Origin: JASSUD01 sp031963225
GTDB taxonomy: Bacteria; Pseudomonadota; Gammaproteobacteria; Burkholderiales; Burkholderiaceae
DNA length: 22,409 bases
Assembly: GCA_031963225.1 (NCBI GenBank)
Contig: JASSUD010000051.1
Span: forward strand, 1-22,409
Reading direction: 5' to 3'
Positions 1 to 7,881 of the stretch are shown here, one piece after another (position 1 is the stretch's first letter; each line of letters begins with the position of its first letter). The notes beneath the pieces were generated by a model. It made no database searches. It saw nothing but the letters and a program-made list of their open reading frames with translations, and was not told the origin of the DNA. The translations under genes were made by a program, and so were the position numbers.

Positions 1-11
1 CATAGCCATCT

Positions 12-117
12 CGGTAGGTTGGTGGTGACGAAGGAACCCCAACATGCATACCACCCACTTTTAGTCTTTGCGCTCAGCCTATCAACAATTCGCCGTTCTA
101 CAATATGCGTAACATCA
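12..117 (+). repeat. 106-bp repeat containing a REP hairpin (copy A)
   Basis: A 106-bp segment that recurs in inverted orientation at 5970-6075, with about nine in ten positions identical by eye. Its left part (14-43) is a REP-type unit: GTAG, then GTTGG-T-GGT, loop GACGAAGGA, then ACCCCAAC. The rest is a non-palindromic tail ending in ATGCGTAACATCA. It lies beyond the terminator of the leftward aminotransferase gene. The short reading frame through it (19-303) has a matching partner frame at the other copy, so I read that frame as repeat-derived and not as a gene. Confidence 0.85.
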
Positions 118-140
118 GTAGGTTACATGCAAAAAAATGC

Positions 141-183
141 TGAAAAAAAAGCACTGCGGTTCATACATAAACCAGCAGTGCTT
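141..183 (-). terminator. Rho-independent terminator of the aminotransferase gene
   Basis: On the minus strand a strong stem (AAGCACTGC with GCAGTGCTT, extended by GGTT/AACC around an 8-nt loop and one bulged base) is followed directly by a run of eight T. It lies about 120 bp past the stop codon of the leftward gene ending at 300, so it fits as that gene's terminator. Confidence 0.85.
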
Positions 184-299
184 ATTGTAGAAGAGCCGGT
201 CGTATATCCGGCAGTCTCCTTGCATTTTGCTTCGCTTACACGAGCAGTTTTTCGCCCGCTTAAAACGAATGGGGCTCGTTCCTTATCTCGGCTCAGGGA

Positions 300-1541
300 T
301 TAAACTAAAACAGACGCAATACCCACTGCAACACGTTCAATATTGCTAGTATTTAACGCAGCAATACAAATACGCCCTGTGCGTACCGCATAAAATCCAA
401 ATGCTTCGCGCAGACGATCTACTTGTTCAGCACTCAGCCCCGAATAGGAAAACATCCCACACTGGCGTCGTACAAAATCAAAATCGTGCGATACGCCAAG
501 TTGCTTGAGAGCATCCACCAGCGCGTGGCGCATGCTGTGAATGCGTTCGCGCATTTCAGTGAGCTCTTCTTCCCAAAGCGTGCGCAAGGCAGGTGTGGTC
601 AATATGCGGGAGACTAATGCAGCACCGTGCGTAGGAGGGTTGGAGTAATTGCTGCGGATAACTTGTTTGACCTGCGAGAGCACGCGTGCAGCTTCATCTG
701 GGCTATTCGTTACAATAGACAACGCTCCAACGCGTTCGCCGTACAGTGAAAAGGTTTTGGAGAAGGAGTTGGCTACCCATGTAGGCAGGCCTGCTTCAGC
801 GCATAGACGTATGGCTTGGGCATCGGTATCGAGATCTGCACTAAAACCCTGATAAGCCATATCTAAGAAGGGGACCAGTTGGCGTGCTTGCAAAGTACTG
901 ATAATGCGCAGCCATTGTTCTTTGCTCAGATCTACGCCGGTGGGGTTGTGGCAGCAAGCATGTAACAATACTAGGGTGCCAGGCGCATAGCTTTCAAAGG
1001 CGCGAATAAGTCCTTCGATATCGACGCAATGGTTTTTAGCATCATAATAAGGGTAGTCTATTACTTCAAAGCCCACCGCTTCAAAAATGGCACGATGGTT
1101 TTCCCAGCTCGGCGTGCTAATCGCTACGCGTGGTTTGGTGGAAGCAGCGCTGGTGGCAGGGGGTGCAGAGTAAAACATGCGCTTAAAGAAATCAGCTCCG
1201 ACTCTTAATGCGCCGGTTCCACCCAGCGTTTGTACCGTGGTAATGCAACCGTTTTGACGAGGGCGGGAATGTTCTCCAAAAACAAGCGCTTGCACCGCTT
1301 CCGTGTACGCTTGCGTGCCTTGGATAGGGAGATATCCACGTGGCAGCGCTGCTTGCACTTGTTCTAGCTCAGCTTGCTGCACAGCTTTTAATATAGGAAG
1401 GCGCCCTTGCTCATTCGTATAGACTCCGATACCCAAATTCACTTTGCCCGTGCGCGTATCTGCTTGAAAAGCCTCGTTCAGCCCTAGAATAGGGTCGCCA
1501 GGCGCTAGTTCGAGATCGGTGAAAAAAGAGTGGGAAGTCAT
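300..1541 (-). CDS. tyrB: Aromatic amino acid / aspartate aminotransferase (PLP class I)
   Basis: A 413-residue class I (fold type I) PLP aminotransferase of the AspC/TyrB family. It transfers an amino group between aromatic amino acids or aspartate and 2-oxoglutarate in the cytoplasm. Visible signatures: CHNPTG at 197-202, the FLDMAYQG segment with the PLP-contacting Asp227 and Tyr230, SFSKTFSLYGERVG with the Schiff-base Lys262, and an Arg390 (TGRIC) in the place of the substrate-carboxylate arginine. Length is slightly above the usual ~400, explained by an Ala/Ser/Pro-rich insert near 126-137. The gene is divergent from uvrB, an arrangement common in Burkholderia (family knowledge), and ends at a clear terminator. 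No strong ribosome-binding site precedes the ATG. Substrate preference (tyrosine versus aspartate) cannot be settled by eye; tyrB is the likelier name from context. Confidence 0.88.
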   Translation of the reverse strand: MTSHSFFTDLELAPGDPILGLNEAFQADTRTGKVNLGIGVYTNEQGRLPILKAVQQAELEQVQAALPRGYLPIQGTQAYTEAVQALVFGEHSRPRQNGCITTVQTLGGTGALRVGADFFKRMFYSAPPATSAASTKPRVAISTPSWENHRAIFEAVGFEVIDYPYYDAKNHCVDIEGLIRAFESYAPGTLVLLHACCHNPTGVDLSKEQWLRIISTLQARQLVPFLDMAYQGFSADLDTDAQAIRLCAEAGLPTWVANSFSKTFSLYGERVGALSIVTNSPDEAARVLSQVKQVIRSNYSNPPTHGAALVSRILTTPALRTLWEEELTEMRERIHSMRHALVDALKQLGVSHDFDFVRRQCGMFSYSGLSAEQVDRLREAFGFYAVRTGRICIAALNTSNIERVAVGIASVLV

Positions 1542-1622
1542 GGTGGGCTCTAAAGACAGAAGGTAAATAAAAAAGGAAACTGCATTTTCAGGTAAAGGGT
1601 CTCTAAAATTGCAGGTTTTGAT

Positions 1623-1708
1623 TAGGGTGTGTCCTCACCCTTTGGGACAATTGAGGACACACCCTAGGGCATGTCCCCACCTTTTGGGGCAATTGAGGGC
1701 ACGCCCTA
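1623..1708. repeat. Two abutting palindromic repeats (family 2)
   Basis: Two copies of one palindromic element lie end to end and share a TA. The first (1623-1666) has perfect 15-bp arms, TAGGGTGTGTCCTCA and its complement, around a 14-nt loop. The second (1665-1708) has arms TAGGGCATGTCCCCA and TGAGGGCACGCCCTA with three imperfect pairs. Related copies lie at 14140-14188 and 17785-17845. An ATG inside the second copy opens the uvrB frame 56 codons early. Confidence 0.85.
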
Positions 1709-1838
1709 TGAGGCCATTGGAAATGCCGAGGCAGTTCTCAAAAAAAACGTGATTTTAGAGCTTAATGTACAGTGGTGTGAAAAGCAGGTGCATATAAACC
1801 ACAATCTAGAGCGTTATTCTCATCAAGTTGAAGCCACT

Positions 1839-4040
1839 ATGCGTCGAAAAGCAGTGAAGCAATCCGATAACCAAACCCGTCAAGAGTCCGCTGCAAGCGC
1901 CTATGGGCCGGCCGAAGATGATTTGCCTCCTTCCCAACACAGCGGTTTGGAAGGAGAGGCTAAGCAAGATGAAAGCCGATTTGTCCGTTTTCCCGATTCA
2001 CCCTATGAACTCTACCAACTCTATGAGCCTGCAGGCGATCAGCCTACCGCTATTGCGCAGTTGGTGGAGGGTGTGCAAGAAGGTTTGTCTTTTCAAACGC
2101 TGCTTGGGGTAACGGGTTCAGGCAAAACCTATACGATGGCCAATGTAATCGCCCGCCTGGGTCGACCTGCCATTGTATTTGCGCCAAATAAAACGCTTGC
2201 GGCTCAGCTGTATTCTGAATTTAGGGAATTTTTTCCGCGCAACGCAGTGGAGTATTTTGTATCGTATTACGACTACTACCAACCCGAAGCGTATGTTCCT
2301 CAACGTGATGTGTTTATTGAGAAAGATTCCTCGATCAATGAACATATTGAGCAAATGCGTCTCTCAGCGACAAAGAGCTTGCTTGAGCGGCGCGATGTGG
2401 TGATTGTAGCCACAGTTTCTGCGATTTACGGGATAGGAAATCCAAATGAATACCACCGCATGATTTTAACGATGCGGGTGGGAGACAAACTACCGCATCG
2501 TGAAGTCATCGCGCAGCTTATTACTATGCAATACACCCGCAACGATATGGATTTCCAGCGCGGGACCTTTCGTGTGCGTGGGGAAACTATTGATGTCTTT
2601 CCTGCTGAGCATGCCCAGCGGGCAGTACGTATTGAGCTTTTCGATGATGAAATCGATGCGCTGTATTTATTTGATCCGCTGACCGGGCGAGTCGAGCACA
2701 GTCTTACTCGCTTTACGGTATATCCTTCTTCACATTACGTAACCCCGCGCGATACGGTTTTAAAGGCGATAGATGCCATTAAAGAGGAATTGCGCGAACG
2801 CCTGGAATACTTCCACGCAGACGGTAAACTCGTTGAAGCACAGCGCTTAGAACAACGTACACGTTTTGATTTGGAAATGCTCCAAGAGCTTGGGTTTTGC
2901 AAAGGGATTGAAAATTATTCTCGCCATTTGTCCGGCGCCCTTCCCGGAGAGCCGCCTCCTACGCTAATAGACTATTTACCTGCTGATGCATTGATGTGCT
3001 TGGATGAATCCCATGTACTGATTGGGCAGCTCAATGGGATGTATAACGGAGATCGCGCGCGTAAAGAAAATCTGGTTAATTACGGCTTCCGCCTGCCCTG
3101 TGCATTAGATAATAGACCTTTAAAATTCGCTGAATTTGAGCAGAAGGTGCGCCAAGTCATTTTTGTCTCTGCTACACCGGCTGCGTATGAGCAAGGTATA
3201 ACCAGCCAAGTCGTCGAGCAGGTGGTGCGCCCAACTGGGTTGGTGGATCCTGAAATTGAGGTTCGTCCCGCGCGCACCCAAGTGGATGATGTGTTAAATG
3301 AAATTCATAAACGCGTGGAAGTAGGGGAGCGGGTACTCATTACCGTGCTGACCAAACGCATGGCTGAGCAACTTACTGAATTTCTCGCCGAAAGTGGGGT
3401 GAAAGTACGCTATGTGCATAGTGATATTGATACAGTAGAGCGTGTAGAGATTATTCGAGATTTGCGTTTAGGCGCATTTGATGTGCTAGTAGGTATTAAT
3501 TTGCTGCGCGAAGGGTTAGATATTCCAGAAGTGTCTTTAGTGGCTATTTTCGATGCCGATAAGGAAGGTTTTTTGCGCGCAGAGCGCTCTTTAATTCAAA
3601 CAATTGGTCGTGCTGCTCGTAATGTTAATGGGCGAGCGATTTTGTATGCCGATAAGCAGACAGACTCTATGAAGCGAGCCATAGCCGAGACCAACCGTCG
3701 CCGAGCTAAACAGCAAGCGCATAATCTAGAGCATGGCATTACGCCAACGGGTGTGGTCAAGCGGATTAAAGATATTATTGATGGCGTATACAATGTTCAG
3801 GATGCGCGTACCCAATATAAAGCAGATCAGATAAGGGCAGCCGATCAAGCGCATTTTGAATCCATGAATGAAAAGCAGCTAGCCAAAGCGCTCAAGCAGC
3901 TTGAAAAACAAATGGCAGATCATTCGAAAAACTTAGAATTTGAAAAAGCAGCGCAAGTACGTGACCAACTCACTGCGCTAAAAGCGCGCATTTTTGGCGC
4001 TAGCGTGGAGGGCGTGACGGATGAAAATTATCGGGATTGA
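1839..4040 (+). CDS. uvrB: UvrABC excinuclease subunit B
   Basis: UvrB, the damage-verifying helicase-like subunit of nucleotide excision repair; it takes damaged DNA from UvrA and recruits UvrC. With the start at 1839 the protein has 733 residues. Visible: Walker A GVTGSGKT at 90-97, the tyrosine-rich beta-hairpin (YYDYYQPEAYVP) that wedges between strands, Walker B with DESH at 389-392, helicase motifs V-VI (INLLREGLDIPE; QTIGRAARN), and a C-terminal UVR domain near 680-725 that contacts UvrC. The frame is open back to 1671, but those 56 codons begin inside a palindromic repeat and resemble nothing in UvrB, so I place the start at the ATG that opens MRRKAVKQSD. The first ~45 residues are still a poorly conserved tail compared with the 673-residue E. 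coli protein. The 3' end overlaps ruvC by 20 bp. Confidence 0.96.
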   Translation: MRRKAVKQSDNQTRQESAASAYGPAEDDLPPSQHSGLEGEAKQDESRFVRFPDSPYELYQLYEPAGDQPTAIAQLVEGVQEGLSFQTLLGVTGSGKTYTMANVIARLGRPAIVFAPNKTLAAQLYSEFREFFPRNAVEYFVSYYDYYQPEAYVPQRDVFIEKDSSINEHIEQMRLSATKSLLERRDVVIVATVSAIYGIGNPNEYHRMILTMRVGDKLPHREVIAQLITMQYTRNDMDFQRGTFRVRGETIDVFPAEHAQRAVRIELFDDEIDALYLFDPLTGRVEHSLTRFTVYPSSHYVTPRDTVLKAIDAIKEELRERLEYFHADGKLVEAQRLEQRTRFDLEMLQELGFCKGIENYSRHLSGALPGEPPPTLIDYLPADALMCLDESHVLIGQLNGMYNGDRARKENLVNYGFRLPCALDNRPLKFAEFEQKVRQVIFVSATPAAYEQGITSQVVEQVVRPTGLVDPEIEVRPARTQVDDVLNEIHKRVEVGERVLITVLTKRMAEQLTEFLAESGVKVRYVHSDIDTVERVEIIRDLRLGAFDVLVGINLLREGLDIPEVSLVAIFDADKEGFLRAERSLIQTIGRAARNVNGRAILYADKQTDSMKRAIAETNRRRAKQQAHNLEHGITPTGVVKRIKDIIDGVYNVQDARTQYKADQIRAADQAHFESMNEKQLAKALKQLEKQMADHSKNLEFEKAAQVRDQLTALKARIFGASVEGVTDENYRD

Positions 4041-4506
4041 TCCCGGTTTACGTGCGACGGGCTTTGGAGTCATCCAATGTGTGGGCCGACAGACGCATTA
4101 CCTAGCTAGCGGGGTGATTAAAACTTCCGCGCACCAGTGTCTGGCTGAGCGCTTGAAAGTGATTTTTACTAATCTCGCGACCTTAATCGAGCAGTATCAA
4201 CCTGATGAAGCAGCGATCGAAAAAGTATTTGTCAATGTGAACCCTCAATCCACTTTGCTTTTAGGCCAAGCCCGCGGAGCTGCGCTCTGTGGGCTGGTTG
4301 CGGGTGGGCTTTCTGTGCATGAATACACGGCCCTACAACTTAAAAAGGCCGTGGTTGGCTACGGACATGCTAGCAAAACACAGGTACAAGAAATGGTAGC
4401 GCGACTTTTGCATCTCGATGGGCTGCCAGGAAGCGATGCTGCAGATGCTTTGGCGGTGGCGCTGTGCCATACCCATACAAAAGCAGGTGTCGGAATCGGG
4501 CTGTAA
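4021..4506 (+). CDS. ruvC: Crossover junction endodeoxyribonuclease RuvC
   Basis: RuvC, the Holliday-junction resolvase working with RuvAB in homologous recombination. The 161-residue protein keeps the four acidic active-site residues of the RNase-H-like fold: Asp7 (GIDPGL), Glu67 (AAIEKVF), Asp139 and Asp142 (SDAADALA). The motif NPQSTLLLGQARGA is typical. It is a little shorter than the usual 170-180 residues, missing only the variable C-terminus. Its start lies 20 bp inside uvrB, which implies translational coupling. ruvA and ruvB are not adjacent, unlike the ruvCAB arrangement seen in most relatives. Confidence 0.96.
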   Translation: MKIIGIDPGLRATGFGVIQCVGRQTHYLASGVIKTSAHQCLAERLKVIFTNLATLIEQYQPDEAAIEKVFVNVNPQSTLLLGQARGAALCGLVAGGLSVHEYTALQLKKAVVGYGHASKTQVQEMVARLLHLDGLPGSDAADALAVALCHTHTKAGVGIGL

Positions 4507-4522
4507 GAATCCGTTCAAAGGC

Positions 4523-4699
4523 ATGCCAAAAACCAAACTTCTCTCTGAGAGTACGTATTTTGCAACAAGATTTCTGTTTTTAAGCGCTTCGCTTCTCACA
4601 GTGCTTCTATGCTTGCTGTATGGCAAGTTGTTTTTTGGCTTTGTGAGCCCGAGTGTAAAAGATGGGCATAGCTTTTTTAACTTAGTGAAGAAAAAATGA
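4523..4699 (+). CDS. Small hypothetical single-pass membrane protein
   Basis: A 58-residue reading frame starting MPKTKLLSES, with one hydrophobic segment (about residues 14-36, rich in Leu/Phe) and a basic C-terminus ending in three lysines. The frame also opens earlier (4418), but that part overlaps ruvC. Its stop overlaps the start of the next gene in an ATGA, the typical sign of translational coupling, and it fills an otherwise empty 190-bp gap. No family is recognised. There is no good ribosome-binding site: AAAGG sits only one base before the ATG. It could be a real small membrane protein or chance coding. Confidence 0.45.
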   Translation: MPKTKLLSESTYFATRFLFLSASLLTVLLCLLYGKLFFGFVSPSVKDGHSFFNLVKKK

Positions 4700-5964
4700 A
4701 TCCAGCCCAAGGAAAGCGCAAAGCGCACGCGCAATACGGAGGTGCTAGGGTGCGTCCATGGATTGCACACTACACTACACGGATCTATACGCAGTGTATG
4801 GGTACACTGCTGGCTTTTACCGTGATGCTTGTCCCAGCTACGCCGGCATTGGCCAAGGAACCTATTTTTACCTTACCTGCTACGTCATCTACCCACCCCT
4901 CTACCTCTTCACCGGCGCTGGCCAGTGAAAAAAAGCAGACAAAAAAATCTGCTGTGGCACAGAAAAAGAAAGGGGGCGCTAAAAAGAAAAAAGCGCGTAA
5001 ATCTGGCAGAAAAATAGCCAAGGCAGCGCGGGTACACCGGCCTGTTATGCATGCACGCGCAAAAGGAGTAGAAAAATCGTCGGGAATGCGAAAAGTGATG
5101 TTTACCCCCGCTCGAGCTCGGCCCCTCTCGCAGGGACGTGCTTTTGGGTTGCATAAAACGCCAGATGCCTTGGCGTTAAACTCAGCGGTGGCCTATGTGA
5201 TCGATCAAGACACCAATGAGCTACTTGTTGATAAAAATTCACGAGCAGTATTGCCTATCGCCTCTATTAGCAAGTTAATGACTGCTATGGTCGTGCTTGA
5301 TGCGCAGCAGTCGCTCACCGATATGCTCAAGGTAACCAATGGAGATCGAGATTTTCAAAAAGGGACCCATTCCCGCCTAAGCGTAGGCTCTCGTTTATCT
5401 CGTCAAGACATGCTGCATATCGCATTAATGTCTTCTGAAAACCGTGCCGCCTCTAGCTTGGCAAATTACTATCCAGGTGGTAAAGCGGCATTTGTTGCCG
5501 CGATGAATGCAAAGGCAATGGCATTAGGAATGCATGACACCCATTTTGTCGATCCAACTGGGCTTACGAGCCGCAATGTATCGAGCGCACGAGACCTCGC
5601 AAAAATGGTGAATATGGCCTACCAATACCCATTAATCCGCGAATTTTCAACGGATACTAGCCACAATGTATTCACAGGCCAAAAGACCTTGCATTACAAA
5701 AACAGCAATGCACTCATCAAGCGCACTACTGCTTTCCCCATCGGTTTGCAAAAAACAGGTTTCATTAATGAAGCAGGCGAGTGCTTGGTTATGCAGGCCA
5801 CGGTAGCGGGCCGCCCCTTAATCATGGTGTTACTTGACTCAAGCGGAAAATACTCCCGCTTCGCCGATGCCCTGCGTATTCGCTCATGGGTAACTAAGCA
5901 GACTACTTATGCTGCAACGGGCAATAACAGAGCTAGTACCTCCACTTTAGTGAGCCAGAATTAA
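4696..5964 (+). CDS. pbpG: D-alanyl-D-alanine endopeptidase / PBP7-like serine peptidase
   Basis: A serine peptidase of the S11 family (PBP7/PbpG-like) that trims peptidoglycan cross-links or stem peptides in the periplasm. The three penicillin-binding motifs are present: SxxK at Ser190-Ile-Ser-Lys193, SxN at Ser247-Glu-Asn249, and KTG at 353-355. A hydrophobic segment at about 35-53 ending ALA-KE looks like a signal peptide. The ATG at 4798 (Met35) would give a normal-length signal peptide and may be the real start; the upstream ATG has the ATGA overlap with the preceding small ORF. Between the signal and the catalytic domain lies a strongly basic, lysine-rich low-complexity linker (about 78-125) of the kind that could bind the cell wall. 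No C-terminal membrane-anchoring domain of the DacA type is evident, which favours PbpG. Confidence 0.88.
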   Translation: MNPAQGKRKAHAQYGGARVRPWIAHYTTRIYTQCMGTLLAFTVMLVPATPALAKEPIFTLPATSSTHPSTSSPALASEKKQTKKSAVAQKKKGGAKKKKARKSGRKIAKAARVHRPVMHARAKGVEKSSGMRKVMFTPARARPLSQGRAFGLHKTPDALALNSAVAYVIDQDTNELLVDKNSRAVLPIASISKLMTAMVVLDAQQSLTDMLKVTNGDRDFQKGTHSRLSVGSRLSRQDMLHIALMSSENRAASSLANYYPGGKAAFVAAMNAKAMALGMHDTHFVDPTGLTSRNVSSARDLAKMVNMAYQYPLIREFSTDTSHNVFTGQKTLHYKNSNALIKRTTAFPIGLQKTGFINEAGECLVMQATVAGRPLIMVLLDSSGKYSRFADALRIRSWVTKQTTYAATGNNRASTSTLVSQN

Positions 5965-5969
5965 ATTAT

Positions 5970-6200
5970 TGATGTTACGCATGCTGTAGAACGGCACATT
6001 GTTGATAGGCAGAGCGCAATGATTAAAAGCTGGAGGTATGCATGTTGGGGTTCCTTCGTCACCACCAACCTACCGTTCTTGCCTGTTCTTGTGGTTGGTA
6101 GAGTTTGATAGAGCTCTTTTATATATGCAGTCGGTAGGTTGGGGTGAGGCACGAACCCCAACATGCAAACCACAGTCCTCTTAAATACCTGCGTAACATC
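5970..6200. repeat. Inverted REP pair (BIME), copy B
   Basis: The inverted counterpart of the 106-bp repeat at 12-117 occupies 5970-6075, only 5 bp after the pbpG stop. Its REP core is 6044-6073 on the minus strand (loop GACGAAGGA). A second REP lies on the plus strand at 6134-6162 with a perfect 8-bp stem (GTTGGGGT/ACCCCAAC) and loop GAGGCACGA. The 60-bp spacer is AT-rich. GCGTAACATCG near 6190 repeats the tail of the longer element. It separates convergent genes and probably contributes to termination on both sides. Confidence 0.85.
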
Positions 6201-6237
6201 GTGACAAGCTTTTGTTGATCTATCTCTTCAAGTTCAA

Positions 6238-7677
6238 CTACGATTTTACATCAGACACGGAAATAGACGAGACGGCGCTAATAACGTTCAACCCTAAATC
6301 TCTATGGGCGCCTACTTCTCTTATAGAGTGTAATAATATATCTACTCCTCTATCATTCGATATTATTTCTTCAGCCTCTTTTGTGCTTTTCTCATTGGTT
6401 TTTAATTTTAATCTAGTAGTCTTCAAGTTGCTCAGTGCTTCTTTCGATTCCTTAATAAACTCCTCATTAAACACAGATACTGGATTAAAGAATTGTTTAT
6501 TATTTTTATAGTCCCATGTATTATTTTTAGCCTTCTCAATTCTCAATTGTTTCTGCTCTTCTCTATATTTTGTCAGCTTAGAATGCATTTTCGTATCACC
6601 TCGCAACGCAGCCGCTATTCCATGTGCACCTTCCAGTAATAATTTTCCAGAAGATCGATCAAGGGAAAATACATAACCCATTTGCTGCTCGCTCTTAAAT
6701 ACAGGATTTGCGTCTTCTTTTAATATGGTAGGCCCTTGCATCCAAGCATCTATGACAGCCCCACCTTGCTCAACCCACCCATGATCCATGGGTTGAGAAG
6801 ATCCTGCTCTTGTTACCAATAGCCCATCGCTAAGCCTAGAAGCATGATAAGCCGCTGATAGTACAGAATAGTCGTCACAGGTACCACTTCCCGCCCATAA
6901 AGCAGCGCCAGCAGTTGCCGTTCGACGTAATATCTCCTCCCGTTCGACTGGATCTTTGATCGTGTCAATTGCTTTTTCTATGAAACCCTCTGGCCAATAT
7001 GCCAACCATATTTCATTCTGCTTATCAGGTGGATTAAATAAGGCAGATATTAAGAATGTCTGTATATCTTGAGCTACTATTTTCCCAGCAAGAGAATCAA
7101 AGTTTGTGTGCTCCATATCAGGAATCACATTTCCTCGGCCGCCAGGCAAAGATTTTCTGGCGTCAATAATGCTTTGCTGTCCATTTATAAGTGTGACAAG
7201 CTTATTTTTATCATCAATTTTCCGACTTAAAACAGTTCTTTGAGCTAAATAATCTTTGAGTGGATGATATTCTTTTTTAAGATGTCTATTGCCTGCAAGT
7301 GCTTTTTTCTGATAGAACTGTAACTCTTCAATTCGTTCATTTTTTGTTTTGCTAAAGAATACATTTTCTAGATATTTTGTATTATTTAGCTCTTCAATAG
7401 TTCCGTCAGAAGTATTTCCTGAAAAAAACTTTGGTTTTGGCGAAGCGTGAGAGCTGCTCAGCGATGAATTTTCAGAAACATTTTTTTTAGAGGGCTTAGT
7501 GGGTTCTTCTTTCTCTTTTTTAAAAAATCTATTGAAATTCCCCCCTTGAAGCAATTTGTGTTTTACAGGAGATTTTTTGGGTAGCGCTTTATCTTTATCG
7601 CATTTGCTAGAAGCTATATGTGTGCTAATGTGTCCAAACCAACAGTTTGCTGCATCTCGAAATTTATCGAACATCAT
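6238..7677 (-). CDS. Putative secreted effector with transglutaminase-like Cys-His-Asp core (HopX/AvrPphE/XopE-like)
   Basis: A 479-residue protein without a signal peptide or membrane segments. Residues 1-100 are Lys/Ser/Asn-rich and look disordered, as in type III secretion signals. The centre carries GSGTCDDYSVLSAAYHASRL (Cys267), DHGWVEQGG (His299) and AVIDAWMQGPTI (Asp310), the order and spacing expected of a papain/transglutaminase-type triad. The Asp-x-Trp-x-x-Gly-Pro-x-Ile pattern after the Asp recalls the HopX/AvrPphE/XopE/RipE1 type III effectors (from memory of the family, not a search). The C-terminal ~110 residues are charged and helical, possibly coiled coil. The gene is clearly more AT-rich than its neighbours, stands alone, and is bounded by a BIME and a terminator, all consistent with horizontal acquisition. 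I saw no TTCG-N16-TTCG (PIP/hrpII) box upstream. A periplasmic or toxin-type transglutaminase-fold protein is the alternative. Confidence 0.6.
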   Translation of the reverse strand: MMFDKFRDAANCWFGHISTHIASSKCDKDKALPKKSPVKHKLLQGGNFNRFFKKEKEEPTKPSKKNVSENSSLSSSHASPKPKFFSGNTSDGTIEELNNTKYLENVFFSKTKNERIEELQFYQKKALAGNRHLKKEYHPLKDYLAQRTVLSRKIDDKNKLVTLINGQQSIIDARKSLPGGRGNVIPDMEHTNFDSLAGKIVAQDIQTFLISALFNPPDKQNEIWLAYWPEGFIEKAIDTIKDPVEREEILRRTATAGAALWAGSGTCDDYSVLSAAYHASRLSDGLLVTRAGSSQPMDHGWVEQGGAVIDAWMQGPTILKEDANPVFKSEQQMGYVFSLDRSSGKLLLEGAHGIAAALRGDTKMHSKLTKYREEQKQLRIEKAKNNTWDYKNNKQFFNPVSVFNEEFIKESKEALSNLKTTRLKLKTNEKSTKEAEEIISNDRGVDILLHSIREVGAHRDLGLNVISAVSSISVSDVKS

Positions 7678-7810
7678 GAGCCTCTATGCTGTCGTGACTT
7701 AATAGGAATCACTGTAGCCCATGCTATATAGACATTCGATCAAAGTAAGAAAATTTCACCTCATAAACGAAACAATTTATGTGCTAGAGAAACACTGGCT
7801 TGATGAATGA

Positions 7811-7842
7811 AAAAAGGCTTGACAGTTATGCCAAGCCTTTTT
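7811..7842 (-). terminator. Rho-independent terminator downstream of the YccA-like gene
   Basis: An 11-bp perfect stem (AAAAAGGCTTG with CAAGCCTTTTT) around a 10-nt loop. Reading leftwards it ends in a T run and lies 40 bp past the stop of the gene at 7882-8580. The A/T symmetry means it could work in both directions. Confidence 0.88.
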
Positions 7843-7881
7843 AATAAAAGTATTGCGATAATCCTATTGCACGTGGGAGCG

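Noticed and set aside
19..303. 94-residue plus-strand reading frame at the left edge
   Set aside because: It runs through the 106-bp repeat and the aminotransferase terminator; the similar frame at the inverted copy (5961-6173) is explained by the DNA repeat itself.
7678..7860. PIP/hrpII box (TTCG-N16-TTCG) in front of the effector-like gene
   Set aside because: A CGAA at 7768-7771 (TTCG on the minus strand) has no partner at the required spacing; no defensible regulatory box.
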